Of a stretch of DNA of 33,793 nt, positions 7,416 through 15,023 are shown in pieces (the stretch's first letter is position 1; the number at the start of each line of letters is the position of its first letter). The DNA comes from Pseudonocardia sp. TRM90224. GTDB taxonomy: Bacteria; Actinomycetota; Actinomycetes; Mycobacteriales; Pseudonocardiaceae. The position numbers were made by a program, and so were the translations under genes. The DNA is taken from the NCBI RefSeq assembly GCF_021245725.1, contig NZ_JAJGSX010000065.1, forward strand, positions 1-33,793, given 5' to 3'. The notes under the pieces are model-generated. The model was not told the origin of the DNA and ran no database searches. It saw only the letters and a list, made by a program, of their open reading frames with translations.

Positions 7416-7982
7416 ATGGCGATCCGCGGTAGACCCGCGAGGAAGGCCGCCCCTGCGCGCATCGAGGCCGACGAGGCCTTGGTCCACGCGGTGTACGCCG
7501 AACACGGGCGCGCGCTGCTCGCCTACGCCACCCGGTTGCTCGGCGACCGGGCGGCCGCGGAGGACGTCGTGCAGGAAACCCTGATCAGGGCCTGGCGGCA
7601 CCCGGAGGTGATCACCAACGGCAAGGGCTCGACGCGGGGTTGGCTGCTCACCGTCACCCGCAACATCGTCACCGACCGGATGCGGGCCAAGGCCGCCCGG
7701 CCGCGGGAGGTCCCGGAGTCGCCGGAGACCCCTCCCATCTCGCGTGACCACGCCGACCAGGTGGTGGCATCGGTGACCGTCCTGAGCGCCATGGACTCGC
7801 TCTCGGAGGACCACCGCGGCGTGTTGCAGCAGATCTACTTCCACGGCCGCAGCCTCGGCGAGGCCGCTGCCGCGCTGGGCATACCGGCGGGCACGGTCAA
7901 GTCCCGCTCCTACTACGCGCTGCGGGCACTGCGGGAACGGCTCTCCGATGCCGAGGGCGTGAAGGACGGGGTGATCGCGTGA
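7416..7982 (+). CDS. ECF RNA polymerase sigma factor, SigL-like
   Basis: This 188-residue extracytoplasmic-function sigma factor has a sigma-2 domain at about residues 22-92 (YATRLLGDRAAAEDVVQETL core, quoted at 20 residues) and a sigma-4 helix-turn-helix at about 122-175 (GEAAAALGIPAGTVKSRSYY region). It recruits RNA polymerase to envelope-stress or redox-responsive promoters. The ATG at 7416 follows GGAGG. The gene overlaps the anti-sigma gene by GTGA, so the two are co-translated. The pairing with an HxxxCxxC anti-sigma factor and the TGAACC-N16-CGTGTR promoters point to the SigL/SigK-type branch of mycobacteria; the exact orthology is inferred. Confidence 0.93.
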   Translation: MAIRGRPARKAAPARIEADEALVHAVYAEHGRALLAYATRLLGDRAAAEDVVQETLIRAWRHPEVITNGKGSTRGWLLTVTRNIVTDRMRAKAARPREVPESPETPPISRDHADQVVASVTVLSAMDSLSEDHRGVLQQIYFHGRSLGEAAAALGIPAGTVKSRSYYALRALRERLSDAEGVKDGVIA

Positions 7983-8656
7983 CGGCCGCAGGGCACGACG
8001 GCGTCGAGATCGGCGCGTACACGCTCGGGCTGCTCGACGCCCAGCAGGCGCGTGCCGTCGAGCAGCACATGGCGGGATGCGCGCCCTGCCGGCGCGAATG
8101 GGAGGAGCTTCGGGAGATGACGGATCTGCTCGGCGAGCTTCCGCCTGAGGCCTTCCTCGACGGCCCACCGGACGGCGACCTGGTGCTGCAGCGCACGCTG
8201 CGGCAGGTCCGCGCGGAGAAGGCGGCGCCGCAGCGCCGGCGCAGATGGGTGGTCGGGCTGTCCGCCGCGGCCGTGGTGGCGGCTGTGCTCGGCGGCGGGA
8301 TCGTCGTCGGCCGCGTCACGTCGACGACATCGTCGGTCACGCAGGTGGCCGGCTCCGTGAACGTCGAAGGAACCGACCAGTCGGGCCACGTCGCGATGCG
8401 TGCGACGGTCAGCCCGGCCGCCAACTGGGTGCGCCTCACCGCCAACGTGCGCGGCATCCCCGCCGGGGAACGCTGCCGGATCATCGTCGTCGCGAAGGAC
8501 GGCACGCAGGAGATCGCGGGCTCGTGGACCGTCCCCGCGACGGGTGAGGCGAACGGCGTCACCCTCAACGGCTCGGCGGCGATCCCGATCGGCGAGGTCG
8601 CGGCCGTGACGGTGGAGAACGCCGCGGGCAAGGAGTTCATCTCGCTCTCGACGTAA
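7979..8656 (+). CDS. Membrane anti-sigma factor with zinc-type ZAS domain
   Basis: This 225-residue single-pass protein is expected to hold the upstream sigma factor inactive at the membrane. The N-terminal cytoplasmic domain has the HxxxCxxC zinc anti-sigma motif (His30, Cys34, Cys37). One transmembrane helix lies at about 91-112 after an Arg-rich stop (QRRRRW), and the C-terminal extracytoplasmic domain resembles the RskA C-terminal family (WVRLTANVRGIPAGERC... ending near the C-terminus). GTG at 7979 overlaps the sigma stop. In M. tuberculosis RslA the equivalent zinc/cysteine site releases SigL on oxidation; the same redox switch is plausible here but is inference. Confidence 0.9.
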   Translation: MTAAGHDGVEIGAYTLGLLDAQQARAVEQHMAGCAPCRREWEELREMTDLLGELPPEAFLDGPPDGDLVLQRTLRQVRAEKAAPQRRRRWVVGLSAAAVVAAVLGGGIVVGRVTSTTSSVTQVAGSVNVEGTDQSGHVAMRATVSPAANWVRLTANVRGIPAGERCRIIVVAKDGTQEIAGSWTVPATGEANGVTLNGSAAIPIGEVAAVTVENAAGKEFISLST

Positions 8657-8674
8657 ACCCACGCGGCGAGGCAG

Positions 8675-8697
8675 CCCCTGGGGCTCCGCCCCGGGGG
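8675..8697. terminator. Stem-loop after the anti-sigma gene
   Basis: A 10-bp GC stem (CCCCTGGGGC / GCCCCGGGGG, one G-T pair) with a TCC loop lies 18 bases after the anti-sigma stop. There is no T-tract, as is common for actinobacterial terminators. It is followed immediately by the family B repeat. Confidence 0.5.
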
Positions 8698-8752
8698 TGC
8701 CTGGAAAGCCACTTTCCCGTCCTGTGGCGCCGGGAAGGTGGCTTTCCAGGCA
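8698..8752. repeat. Family B long inverted repeat, copy B1
   Basis: Arms of 22 bases with one mismatch (8698-8719 and 8731-8752) surround a loop containing CCTGTG. The left arm contains GGAAAGCCACTTTCC, which is itself a palindrome, and the right arm contains GGAAGGTGGCTTTCC. A second copy with the same arm core and the same CCTGTG loop lies at 33729-33785. It separates the sigma/anti-sigma operon from cydA. Confidence 0.85.
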
Positions 8753-8801
8753 ACACGTGCGGGACGCACACGTTGCGTGTGAGCCTGCTCCTACGCACCG
8801 G

Positions 8802-8840
8802 ACTTCTACTTCGTGTAGAACTACTACAGGACGTAGAAGT
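8802..8840. promoter_or_regulatory. Double palindrome upstream of cydA, probable operator
   Basis: A perfect 17-bp palindrome TTCTAC-N5-GTAGAA (8804-8820) is followed 18 bp further by a second box CTAC-N5-GTAGAA (8824-8838). The two also form one larger symmetric element, ACTTCTAC-N5-GTAG-N5-CTAC-N5-GTAGAAGT (8802-8840). This ends 22 bases before the cydA GTG. It matches neither the Rex site nor the CRP site known from other cyd promoters. The strand of any bound factor cannot be told. Confidence 0.65.
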
Positions 8841-8862
8841 TCGACGGAGCGGGGGCTCGACC

Positions 8863-10254
8863 GTGGACGCGTTGGACCTGGCCAGGTGGCAGTTCGGGAT
8901 CACGACGATCTACCACTTCCTGTTCGTGCCGCTCACGATCGGCCTCTCGGTGATCGTCGCGGTGCTGCAGACGGCGTGGCACCGCACCGGCAAGGTCGAG
9001 TACCTGCAGGCCACCCGGTTCTTCGGGAAGCTGTTCCTGATCAACTTCGCGATGGGTGTGGTCACCGGGATCGTCCAGGAGTTCCAGTTCGGGATGAACT
9101 GGAGCACCTACTCCACCTTCGTCGGCGACGTCTTCGGCGCGCCGCTGGCGATGGAGGCACTGCTCGCGTTCTTCCTGGAGTCGACGTTCATCGGGCTCTG
9201 GATCTTCGGCTGGGACAAGCTGCCCCGCAGGGTGCACCTGGCCACGATCTGGGCCGCCGCGATCGGCTCCAACCTCTCCGCGTACTTCATCCTCGCCGCC
9301 AACGCCTGGATGCGGCACCCCGTCGGCTTCGAGGTGGACGAGGCCCGCGGGCGCGCGCACCTCACCGACATCGGCGCCGTGCTCACCAACCAGCAGGCGA
9401 TCTCCACCTACGTCCACGTCGTCAGCGCGGCGTTCGTCGTCGCCGGGCTCTTCGTGGTCGCGGTCAGCGCGTACCGGCTGCTGCGCGCCCCCGAGGAGCG
9501 CGCGCTCTTCCGGCGCACGCTGCGGCTCGGGTTGGCGGTCACCGCGGTCGCCGGTGCGATCGTCGCGGTCTCGGGCGACAACCAGGCCAAGCTGATGGCC
9601 GAGTACGAGCCGATGAAGCTCGCGTCGGCCGAGGCGCTCTGGGAGACCGAGGCCCCGGCGGGGTTCTCGATCGTCGCGATCGGCGACCTGGACGCCGGGC
9701 GCAACATCGTCGACATCGAGGTGCCCTACGTCCTCAGCTTCCTCGCGACGGGCTCGATCAACGGCGAGGTCGAAGGCATCCACGAGCTCCAGGCCCGCTT
9801 CCAGGAGCAGTTCGGCCCCGGCGACTACCGGCCCAACATCCCGGTCCTGTACTGGTCGTTCCGGCTGATGATCGCCCTCGGTCTGGCCGGGGTCGGGATC
9901 GGCGTGGTCGGGTTGTGGCTCACCCGCGGCAGCCGGCTGCCGCAACGCCGCTGGATGTACAAGGTCGCGATGCTCGGCCTGCCCGCCGCACTGGCCGCCA
10001 ACATCTTCGGCTGGGTGCTCACCGAGATGGGTCGCCAGCCGTGGACGGTGGTCGGTGAGCTGCTCACCGCCGCGAGCGTCTCCCCCGGTGTGAGCCTCGG
10101 CGAGGTCGCGTTCTCGCTCAGCGTCTTCACCGCTCTGTACGGCGTGCTCGCCGTGGTCGAGGTCCGCCTGCTCCACAGGTACGTCAAGGCCGGGCCCGCG
10201 CACGTCATGCCCGCAACAGCCGACAACGAACGCGTCCCCGCGTTCATCTACTGA
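8863..10254 (+). CDS. cydA: Cytochrome bd quinol oxidase subunit I
   Basis: CydA oxidises quinol and carries haems b558, b595 and d, reducing oxygen to water with high affinity. The chosen GTG gives 463 residues and the typical N-terminus DALDLARWQFG, with haem ligand His18 in IYHFLFVPLTIG. The family hallmark GRQPW is at 390-394, preceded by Met389 (position of the b558 ligand). The periplasmic quinol loop (around DNQAKLMAEYEPMKLASAEA) is of the short form. The frame is open upstream to 8773, but that stretch covers the palindromic regulatory element and adds a non-conserved N-terminus. cydB follows after 11 bases. Expression is probably induced at low oxygen or when the bc1-aa3 branch is limited. 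Confidence 0.95.
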   Translation: MDALDLARWQFGITTIYHFLFVPLTIGLSVIVAVLQTAWHRTGKVEYLQATRFFGKLFLINFAMGVVTGIVQEFQFGMNWSTYSTFVGDVFGAPLAMEALLAFFLESTFIGLWIFGWDKLPRRVHLATIWAAAIGSNLSAYFILAANAWMRHPVGFEVDEARGRAHLTDIGAVLTNQQAISTYVHVVSAAFVVAGLFVVAVSAYRLLRAPEERALFRRTLRLGLAVTAVAGAIVAVSGDNQAKLMAEYEPMKLASAEALWETEAPAGFSIVAIGDLDAGRNIVDIEVPYVLSFLATGSINGEVEGIHELQARFQEQFGPGDYRPNIPVLYWSFRLMIALGLAGVGIGVVGLWLTRGSRLPQRRWMYKVAMLGLPAALAANIFGWVLTEMGRQPWTVVGELLTAASVSPGVSLGEVAFSLSVFTALYGVLAVVEVRLLHRYVKAGPAHVMPATADNERVPAFIY

Positions 10255-10265
10255 GGAGCGAAGCC

Positions 10266-11273
10266 GTGGATCTGCCGACCGTCTGGTTCGTCGCCATCGC
10301 GGTGCTCTGGACCGGCTACTTCGTGCTCGAAGGTTTCGACTTCGGCGTCGGCATGCTGCTGCCGGTGATCGGGCGGGGCAAGCACGCCGACACCGACCGC
10401 CGCGTGATGATCAACTCGATCGGCCCGGTGTGGGACGGCAACGAGGTCTGGCTGATCACCGCCGTCGGTGCGATGTTCGCGGCGTTCCCCGCCTGGTACG
10501 CCGGCCTGCTCAGCGGGTTCTACCTGCCGCTGCTGCTGGTCATCGTGGCGCTGATCCTGCGCGGTGTCGCGTTCGAGTACCGCGGCAAGGTCGACGACCC
10601 GCGCTGGCGCGCCCGGTGGGACGTCGCGATCGTCGCCGGCAGCACGGTCCCCGCGTTCGTCTGGGGCGTCGTGTTCGCCAACGTGCTGCGCGGTCTGGAG
10701 ATCGACGCGGCGGGCGTCGTGCGGTCCGACCTGCTCGACCTGCTCAACCCGTACGCGCTGCTCGGCGGCCTCACCACGACGGCGCTGTTCGCGCTGCACG
10801 GGGCGTTCTTCCTCGCGCTGAAGACCGACGGGCCGGTGCGGGCCCGCGCCCGCAAGGTCGGCCGGCGGGTCGCGGCGCTCGCGACGGGTGGGGTGTTCGC
10901 GTTCCTCGGCCTCACCCAGGCCGCCACCGGGACGTCCGTCACCGCGTTCACGGCGGTCGCGGCGGTCGGTGCGCTGCTCGCCGGGGCGGCGCTGGCCGGG
11001 CGGCGGCGCGAGGGCTGGGCGTTCGTGGCAACGGCGGCGTCGATCGTCGCGTTCTCGGTGACGATCTTCCTGTCGCTGTTCCCCGCCGCGCTGCCGTCGA
11101 TCACCGACCCGGCGCTGGGCCTCACGCTCGCCGAAGCCGCCTCCGGCCCCTACACGCTGGGCGTCCTGAGCTGGATCGGCGCGGCGTTCCTGCCGCTGGT
11201 CGTGCTCTACCAGTCCTGGAGCTACTGGGTGTTCCGGCGCAGGGTCACCCGCGCGCACGTCGGTTCCGTGTGA
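10266..11273 (+). CDS. cydB: Cytochrome bd quinol oxidase subunit II
   Basis: This 335-residue multi-pass subunit stabilises CydA. It begins MDLPTVWFVAIAVLWTGYF (GTG start with GGAG about 8 bases upstream) and has the conserved EGFDFGVG segment (about 22-29) and GPVWDGNEVWL (55-65) of CydB proteins. About eight transmembrane helices are visible. It sits directly between cydA and the cydDC exporter genes, in the usual order for actinobacteria and Bacillus. Confidence 0.95.
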   Translation: MDLPTVWFVAIAVLWTGYFVLEGFDFGVGMLLPVIGRGKHADTDRRVMINSIGPVWDGNEVWLITAVGAMFAAFPAWYAGLLSGFYLPLLLVIVALILRGVAFEYRGKVDDPRWRARWDVAIVAGSTVPAFVWGVVFANVLRGLEIDAAGVVRSDLLDLLNPYALLGGLTTTALFALHGAFFLALKTDGPVRARARKVGRRVAALATGGVFAFLGLTQAATGTSVTAFTAVAAVGALLAGAALAGRRREGWAFVATAASIVAFSVTIFLSLFPAALPSITDPALGLTLAEAASGPYTLGVLSWIGAAFLPLVVLYQSWSYWVFRRRVTRAHVGSV

Positions 11274-11283
11274 GAGGCACACC

Positions 11284-12945
11284 ATGAGACCGCTGGACCC
11301 GCGGCTCGTCCGCACCGCCCGCTCCGTCAGGGTGCACCTCGCCGTGACGACCCTCTGCGGTGTCGCGCTCACCGGCCTCGTGCTGGCGCAGGCGTGGCTG
11401 ATCGCCAGGGTGGTCGCCGGCGCGACGGCGGGCGAGACGGTGGGGGCGGCCGTCGCGGCGCTCGGGTTCGTCGTGCTGGCCAGGGTCGGGCTCGCGTACG
11501 GCGCGGAGACCGCGGCGCTGCGCAGCGCCGTCACCGTCAAGTCGGAGCTGCGCCGCAAGCTGGTCACGCACGTGACCCGGCCCGGCGCCGACCCGACGAG
11601 CACCGACGCCGGCGGCGTCGCCACCCTCGCCACGAGCGGGCTCGACGCACTCGACGACTACATCGCGCGCTACCTGCCGCAGCTCGTGCTCGCAGTGGTC
11701 ACGCCGGTCGCCGTGCTCGCCGTCGTCGGCACGGCGGACTGGCTCTCCGCGCTGGTCATCGGCCTGACGCTGCCGCTGGTGCCGCTGTTCATGGCGCTGG
11801 TCGGCTGGCACACGCAGGCGCGGACGCAACGCCAGTGGCGGCTGCTGGAACGGCTCGGCGGGCACTTCCTCGACGTCGTCGAGGGCCTGCCGACGCTCGC
11901 GCTGTTCCGGCGGGCGAAGGCGGAAGCCGCGCTGATCCGCTCGGTCACCGAGGAGCACCGCAGCGCCACGATGGGCACGTTGCGGGTGGCCTTCCTCTCC
12001 GCGTTCGTGCTGGAGCTGCTCTCCACGCTCGCCGTCGCCGTAGTGGCCGTCGAGGTCGGGTTGCGGCTGCTCTACGGCGGGCTGAGCCTGGAGACGGCGC
12101 TGCTCGTGCTCATCCTCGCGCCGGAGGCGTACCTGCCGTTGCGCGAGGTCGGCGCCCGCTTCCACGCGAGCCAGGAGGGGGTCGCGGCCACCTCGCGGGT
12201 GCTCGACCTCCTCGACGAGGCACCTCCCGAACCGCCGGGGCACGGGCCGGCTCCCGCGCCGCGGCGGGTGCGGTTCGTCGACGTCTCGCTCACCTACCCG
12301 GGTGCGCGCACCGCACTGCAGGGCGTCGACCTCGCCGTGCCGGAAGGGCGGACGCTGCTGGTCACGGGCCGGAGCGGGGCGGGCAAGAGCAGCCTGCTCG
12401 CGCTGCTGCTGCGGTTCGTCGCGCCGACCACGGGCACGATCGTCCTGGACACCGACCAGGGTTCGCTCGACCTCGCCGAGACCGACCCCGACTCGTGGCG
12501 GCGGCGCATCGCGTGGGTGCCGCAGCAGCCCTACCTCTTCGATGCCTCCGCGGCCGACAACATCCGGCTCGGCGAGCCCGACGCGAGCGACGCCCAGGTG
12601 CGTCGCGCCGCCGAGCTGGCCGAGGCGCACGAGCTGATCAGCGCGTTGCCGCAGGGGTACGGCACGCCGCTCGGCGAGCGCGGCACGCGGCTGTCGGCGG
12701 GCCAGCGCCAGCGGATCGCGCTGGCCAGGGCGTTCCTCCGGGCCGAGACCGGCGGCGCCGACCTGGTGCTGCTCGACGAGCCGACCGCGCACCTCGACGC
12801 CTACAACGCCGCGCTCGTCCGGGCCGCGGTGGCCCGGCTGGTGCGGGGGCGCACGGCCGTCGTGGTCGCGCACGACGAGGGCTGGGCCGATCTCGCCGAC
12901 GACGTCGTCGAGCTCGCGGGCGGACGGGAGCGGGTGTCAGCATGA
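11284..12945 (+). CDS. cydD: Thiol reductant ABC exporter subunit CydD
   Basis: This 553-residue half-transporter has an N-terminal six-helix transmembrane domain and a C-terminal ATPase domain. CydDC exports glutathione/cysteine or binds haem and is required to assemble cytochrome bd. The ATPase has Walker A GRSGAGKSS (about 361-369), the signature LSAGQRQRIALARAF (about 466-480) and Walker B LVLLDEPTAHLD. The ATG lies 10 bases after the cydB stop, and the stop overlaps cydC as ATGA. Some actinobacteria fuse CydD and CydC into one protein; here they are separate. Confidence 0.94.
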   Translation: MRPLDPRLVRTARSVRVHLAVTTLCGVALTGLVLAQAWLIARVVAGATAGETVGAAVAALGFVVLARVGLAYGAETAALRSAVTVKSELRRKLVTHVTRPGADPTSTDAGGVATLATSGLDALDDYIARYLPQLVLAVVTPVAVLAVVGTADWLSALVIGLTLPLVPLFMALVGWHTQARTQRQWRLLERLGGHFLDVVEGLPTLALFRRAKAEAALIRSVTEEHRSATMGTLRVAFLSAFVLELLSTLAVAVVAVEVGLRLLYGGLSLETALLVLILAPEAYLPLREVGARFHASQEGVAATSRVLDLLDEAPPEPPGHGPAPAPRRVRFVDVSLTYPGARTALQGVDLAVPEGRTLLVTGRSGAGKSSLLALLLRFVAPTTGTIVLDTDQGSLDLAETDPDSWRRRIAWVPQQPYLFDASAADNIRLGEPDASDAQVRRAAELAEAHELISALPQGYGTPLGERGTRLSAGQRQRIALARAFLRAETGGADLVLLDEPTAHLDAYNAALVRAAVARLVRGRTAVVVAHDEGWADLADDVVELAGGRERVSA

Positions 12946-14573
12946 TCACCGATCCCCTGCTGCGGATGATCGCGCTCGCCCGACCGCGCGGCACCCGGTT
13001 CGCGCTCGGCGTACTGGCCGGTGCCGCGGCGACCGCGTCGGGGCTGGCGTTGCTCGCGGTGGCGGCGTGGCTCATCGCGACCGCGGCGACGCACCCGCCG
13101 CTCACCGCGCTCTCGGTGGCCGTCGTGGCGACCAGGGCACTGGGTGTCACCCGCGGCCTCGCCCGCTACCTGGAGCGGCTCGTCACCCACGACGCCGCCC
13201 TGCGCACGCTCTCCGACGTGCGGGCACGCGTGTACGAGCGGCTCGCGCACACCGAGCCGATCCACCGGTTCCGCACCGGCGACCTGGTGCGGCGGCTCGT
13301 CGGCGACACCGACGCCACCCAGGACCTGCTGATCCGCGGCCTGACACCGCCGCTCGCCGCGCTCGCCACCGGGGCCGGCGCCGTCGTGCTCGCCACCGCG
13401 CTGCTCGCGCCGGCCGGGCTGCTGCTCGCCGGCGGGCTGCTGCTGGGCGGGGTGGCGATCCCGGCGATGGCTGCGGCGGCCGGGCGCGGCCCCGGCCGGC
13501 GCCGCGCGGCGGCGTCGGCCACGCTGTCGACCACGCTGGTGGACACCCTGCACGGTGCGCCCGACCTGGTGGCGTACGGCGCGATGCCGCGCGCGGTCGC
13601 GCGCCTCGAGGCGGCGGACGCGGAGCTGGCCTCGCTGGGGCGCCGCGACGCCGCGCTGCTCGGGGCAGGCGCGGGGGCGTCCGCGCTGGTCGCCGGGCTG
13701 ACGCTGTGGGCGACCCTGCTGCTCGGGGTGGCCGCGGTGGCCGGGGGCACGCTCGGCGCCGTGCCGTTCGCGGTGCTGGCGCTGACCGCGCTGGCGGCGT
13801 TCGAGATCGTCGCCCCGCTGCCCGCGGTGGCGAACCGGCTCGGCGCGCTGCGCGCCACCGGGGCGCGGCTGTTCGACGTGCTCGACACCCCACCTGCCGT
13901 GCAGGTGCGGTCGACCCGCCCGCGCACCGCCGACCCCGGGCTGCGCATCCGCGGGCTGCGGGTGCGCTACGGCCCCGACGAGCCGTGGGCGCTCGACGGG
14001 CTCGACCTCGACGTCGCACCCGGCCGGCGCATCGCGATCGTCGGGGCGAGCGGGGCGGGCAAGAGCACGCTGGCCGACGTCCTGTTCCGGTTCCGCGACC
14101 CCGACGCCGGCAGCGTCCACCTCGACGGGATGGACCTCACCGGCCTCGCCCCCGACGACGTGCGGGCGCTGGTCAGCGGCATGCCGCAGGACCCGCACCT
14201 GTTCACCGGCACCGTCCGGCAGAACCTGCTGCTCGCCCGCCCGGACGCCGGCGACGACGAGCTGTCCGACGTGCTGCGCAGGGTGCGCCTCGGGGTCGAC
14301 GGCGGGATCGACCTGGACACCGAGGTGGGCACGCACGGCGGACGCCTCTCCGGTGGGATGCGGCAGCGGGTCGCGCTGGCGCGGGCGTTGCTCGCGGACC
14401 CCCGACTCCTGGTGCTCGACGAGCCGACCACCCACCTCGACCCCGACACGCGCGACGCCGTCCTCGACGACATCCTCACCGCAACCGCCGGCCGCTCCCT
14501 GATCCTGATCACGCACGACCCGGCCGGTCTCGACCGGCTGGACGAGGTGATCACCCTCGACACGCACCCGTAA
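12942..14573 (+). CDS. cydC: Thiol reductant ABC exporter subunit CydC
   Basis: This 543-residue partner of CydD completes the heterodimeric exporter. It has a transmembrane domain (about 1-310) and an ATPase domain with Walker A GASGAGKST (about 368-376), signature LSGGMRQRVALARAL and Walker B LLVLDEPTTHLD. The start overlaps the cydD stop (ATGA), so translation is coupled. The TAA stop is followed after one base by repeat copy A1, which could act as terminator. Long antisense open frames across cydDC are GC-rich shadows. Confidence 0.94.
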   Translation: MITDPLLRMIALARPRGTRFALGVLAGAAATASGLALLAVAAWLIATAATHPPLTALSVAVVATRALGVTRGLARYLERLVTHDAALRTLSDVRARVYERLAHTEPIHRFRTGDLVRRLVGDTDATQDLLIRGLTPPLAALATGAGAVVLATALLAPAGLLLAGGLLLGGVAIPAMAAAAGRGPGRRRAAASATLSTTLVDTLHGAPDLVAYGAMPRAVARLEAADAELASLGRRDAALLGAGAGASALVAGLTLWATLLLGVAAVAGGTLGAVPFAVLALTALAAFEIVAPLPAVANRLGALRATGARLFDVLDTPPAVQVRSTRPRTADPGLRIRGLRVRYGPDEPWALDGLDLDVAPGRRIAIVGASGAGKSTLADVLFRFRDPDAGSVHLDGMDLTGLAPDDVRALVSGMPQDPHLFTGTVRQNLLLARPDAGDDELSDVLRRVRLGVDGGIDLDTEVGTHGGRLSGGMRQRVALARALLADPRLLVLDEPTTHLDPDTRDAVLDDILTATAGRSLILITHDPAGLDRLDEVITLDTHP

Positions 14574-14574
14574 C

Positions 14575-14637
14575 TTCCCCACCGTTTTGGGTGGATGCGC
14601 GCCCAAAGAGCGCGCATGTGCCCAAAACGGTGGGGAG
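14575..14637. repeat. Family A long inverted repeat, copy A1 (subtype I)
   Basis: The arms CCCCACCGTTTTGGG...GCGCGC and GCGCGC...CCCAAAACGGTGGGG pair over nearly their full length, forming a long hairpin with a very short loop. It sits between the convergent ends of cydC and the Cys-rich peptide gene and begins two bases after the cydC stop. It shares subtype I arms (TGGATGCGCGC) with copy A4 at 27437-27503. Confidence 0.92.
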
Positions 14638-14659
14638 ATTTCGGGTCAGCTGGTCGACG

Positions 14660-14875
14660 TCAGCACTTGTCGCCGAACTTCTCGTAACACACGCCGGTCG
14701 AGGTGCGGCAGAACCGCACCCACCAGAACGACCCGCCGCGCGCGCAGCAGACCGGTGTGGTGCACGTGTTCGGGCCGCCGCACAGGATCGCGCACCCGCC
14801 CGCCGCGCGTGCCTGCGCCTTCGGCACGACCATGGCGAGCACGTCGTCAGCCAGCTTGCCGATGAACCCGGTCAT
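14660..14875 (-). CDS. Small cysteine-rich peptide, possible modified or secreted peptide
   Basis: This 71-residue protein has two parts. Residues 1-27 are an alpha-helical, leader-like segment (FIGKLADDVL, AMVVPKAQARAAGG) without cysteine. Residues 28-71 hold eight cysteines (28, 32, 38, 43, 44, 56, 63, 71) among Gly, Thr and aromatic residues (SFWWVRFC). An even number of Cys suggests disulphides or metal binding; a leader ending in Ala-Ala-Gly-Gly just before the first Cys would also fit a ribosomally made, processed peptide. The start at 14875 has a strong GGAGGGG ribosome site 5-7 bases upstream, which supports a real gene. No maturation enzyme or dedicated exporter is adjacent. It is bracketed by repeats A1 and A2. 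I cannot assign a family. Confidence 0.75.
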   Translation of the reverse strand: MTGFIGKLADDVLAMVVPKAQARAAGGCAILCGGPNTCTTPVCCARGGSFWWVRFCRTSTGVCYEKFGDKC

Positions 14876-14953
14876 CGAGCCCCCTCCGTCGGATACGCCT
14901 TCGTACCGTCGCGACGGGCACCCCGAACAGGCAAGTCGACCGGCAACACCCCC

Positions 14954-15023
14954 AACTTCCCCACCGTTTTGCCTACTTGCACGCCCTTGGGGGCATGCAG
15001 GTTGGCAAAACGGTGGGGAACTT
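14954..15023. repeat. Family A long inverted repeat, copy A2 (subtype II)
   Basis: The outer core is the same as in A1 (CTTCCCCACCGTTTTG / CAAAACGGTGGGGAA), but the inner arm is of a different type (GCCTACTTGCA...GCAGGTTGGC), shared with A3. It ends one base before the stop codon of the DUF4032 gene, so in that direction it is placed as a terminator. It lies about 70 bases upstream of the Cys-rich peptide gene's ribosome site. Confidence 0.92.

Noticed and set aside
8773..8862. A 30-residue N-terminal extension of CydA
   Set aside because: The extension would be encoded by the palindromic regulatory element and is not part of the conserved CydA start.
8763..8862. Rex or CRP site upstream of cydA
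   Set aside because: Neither TTGTGAA-type nor GTGNNNNNNCACA-type motifs are convincing here.
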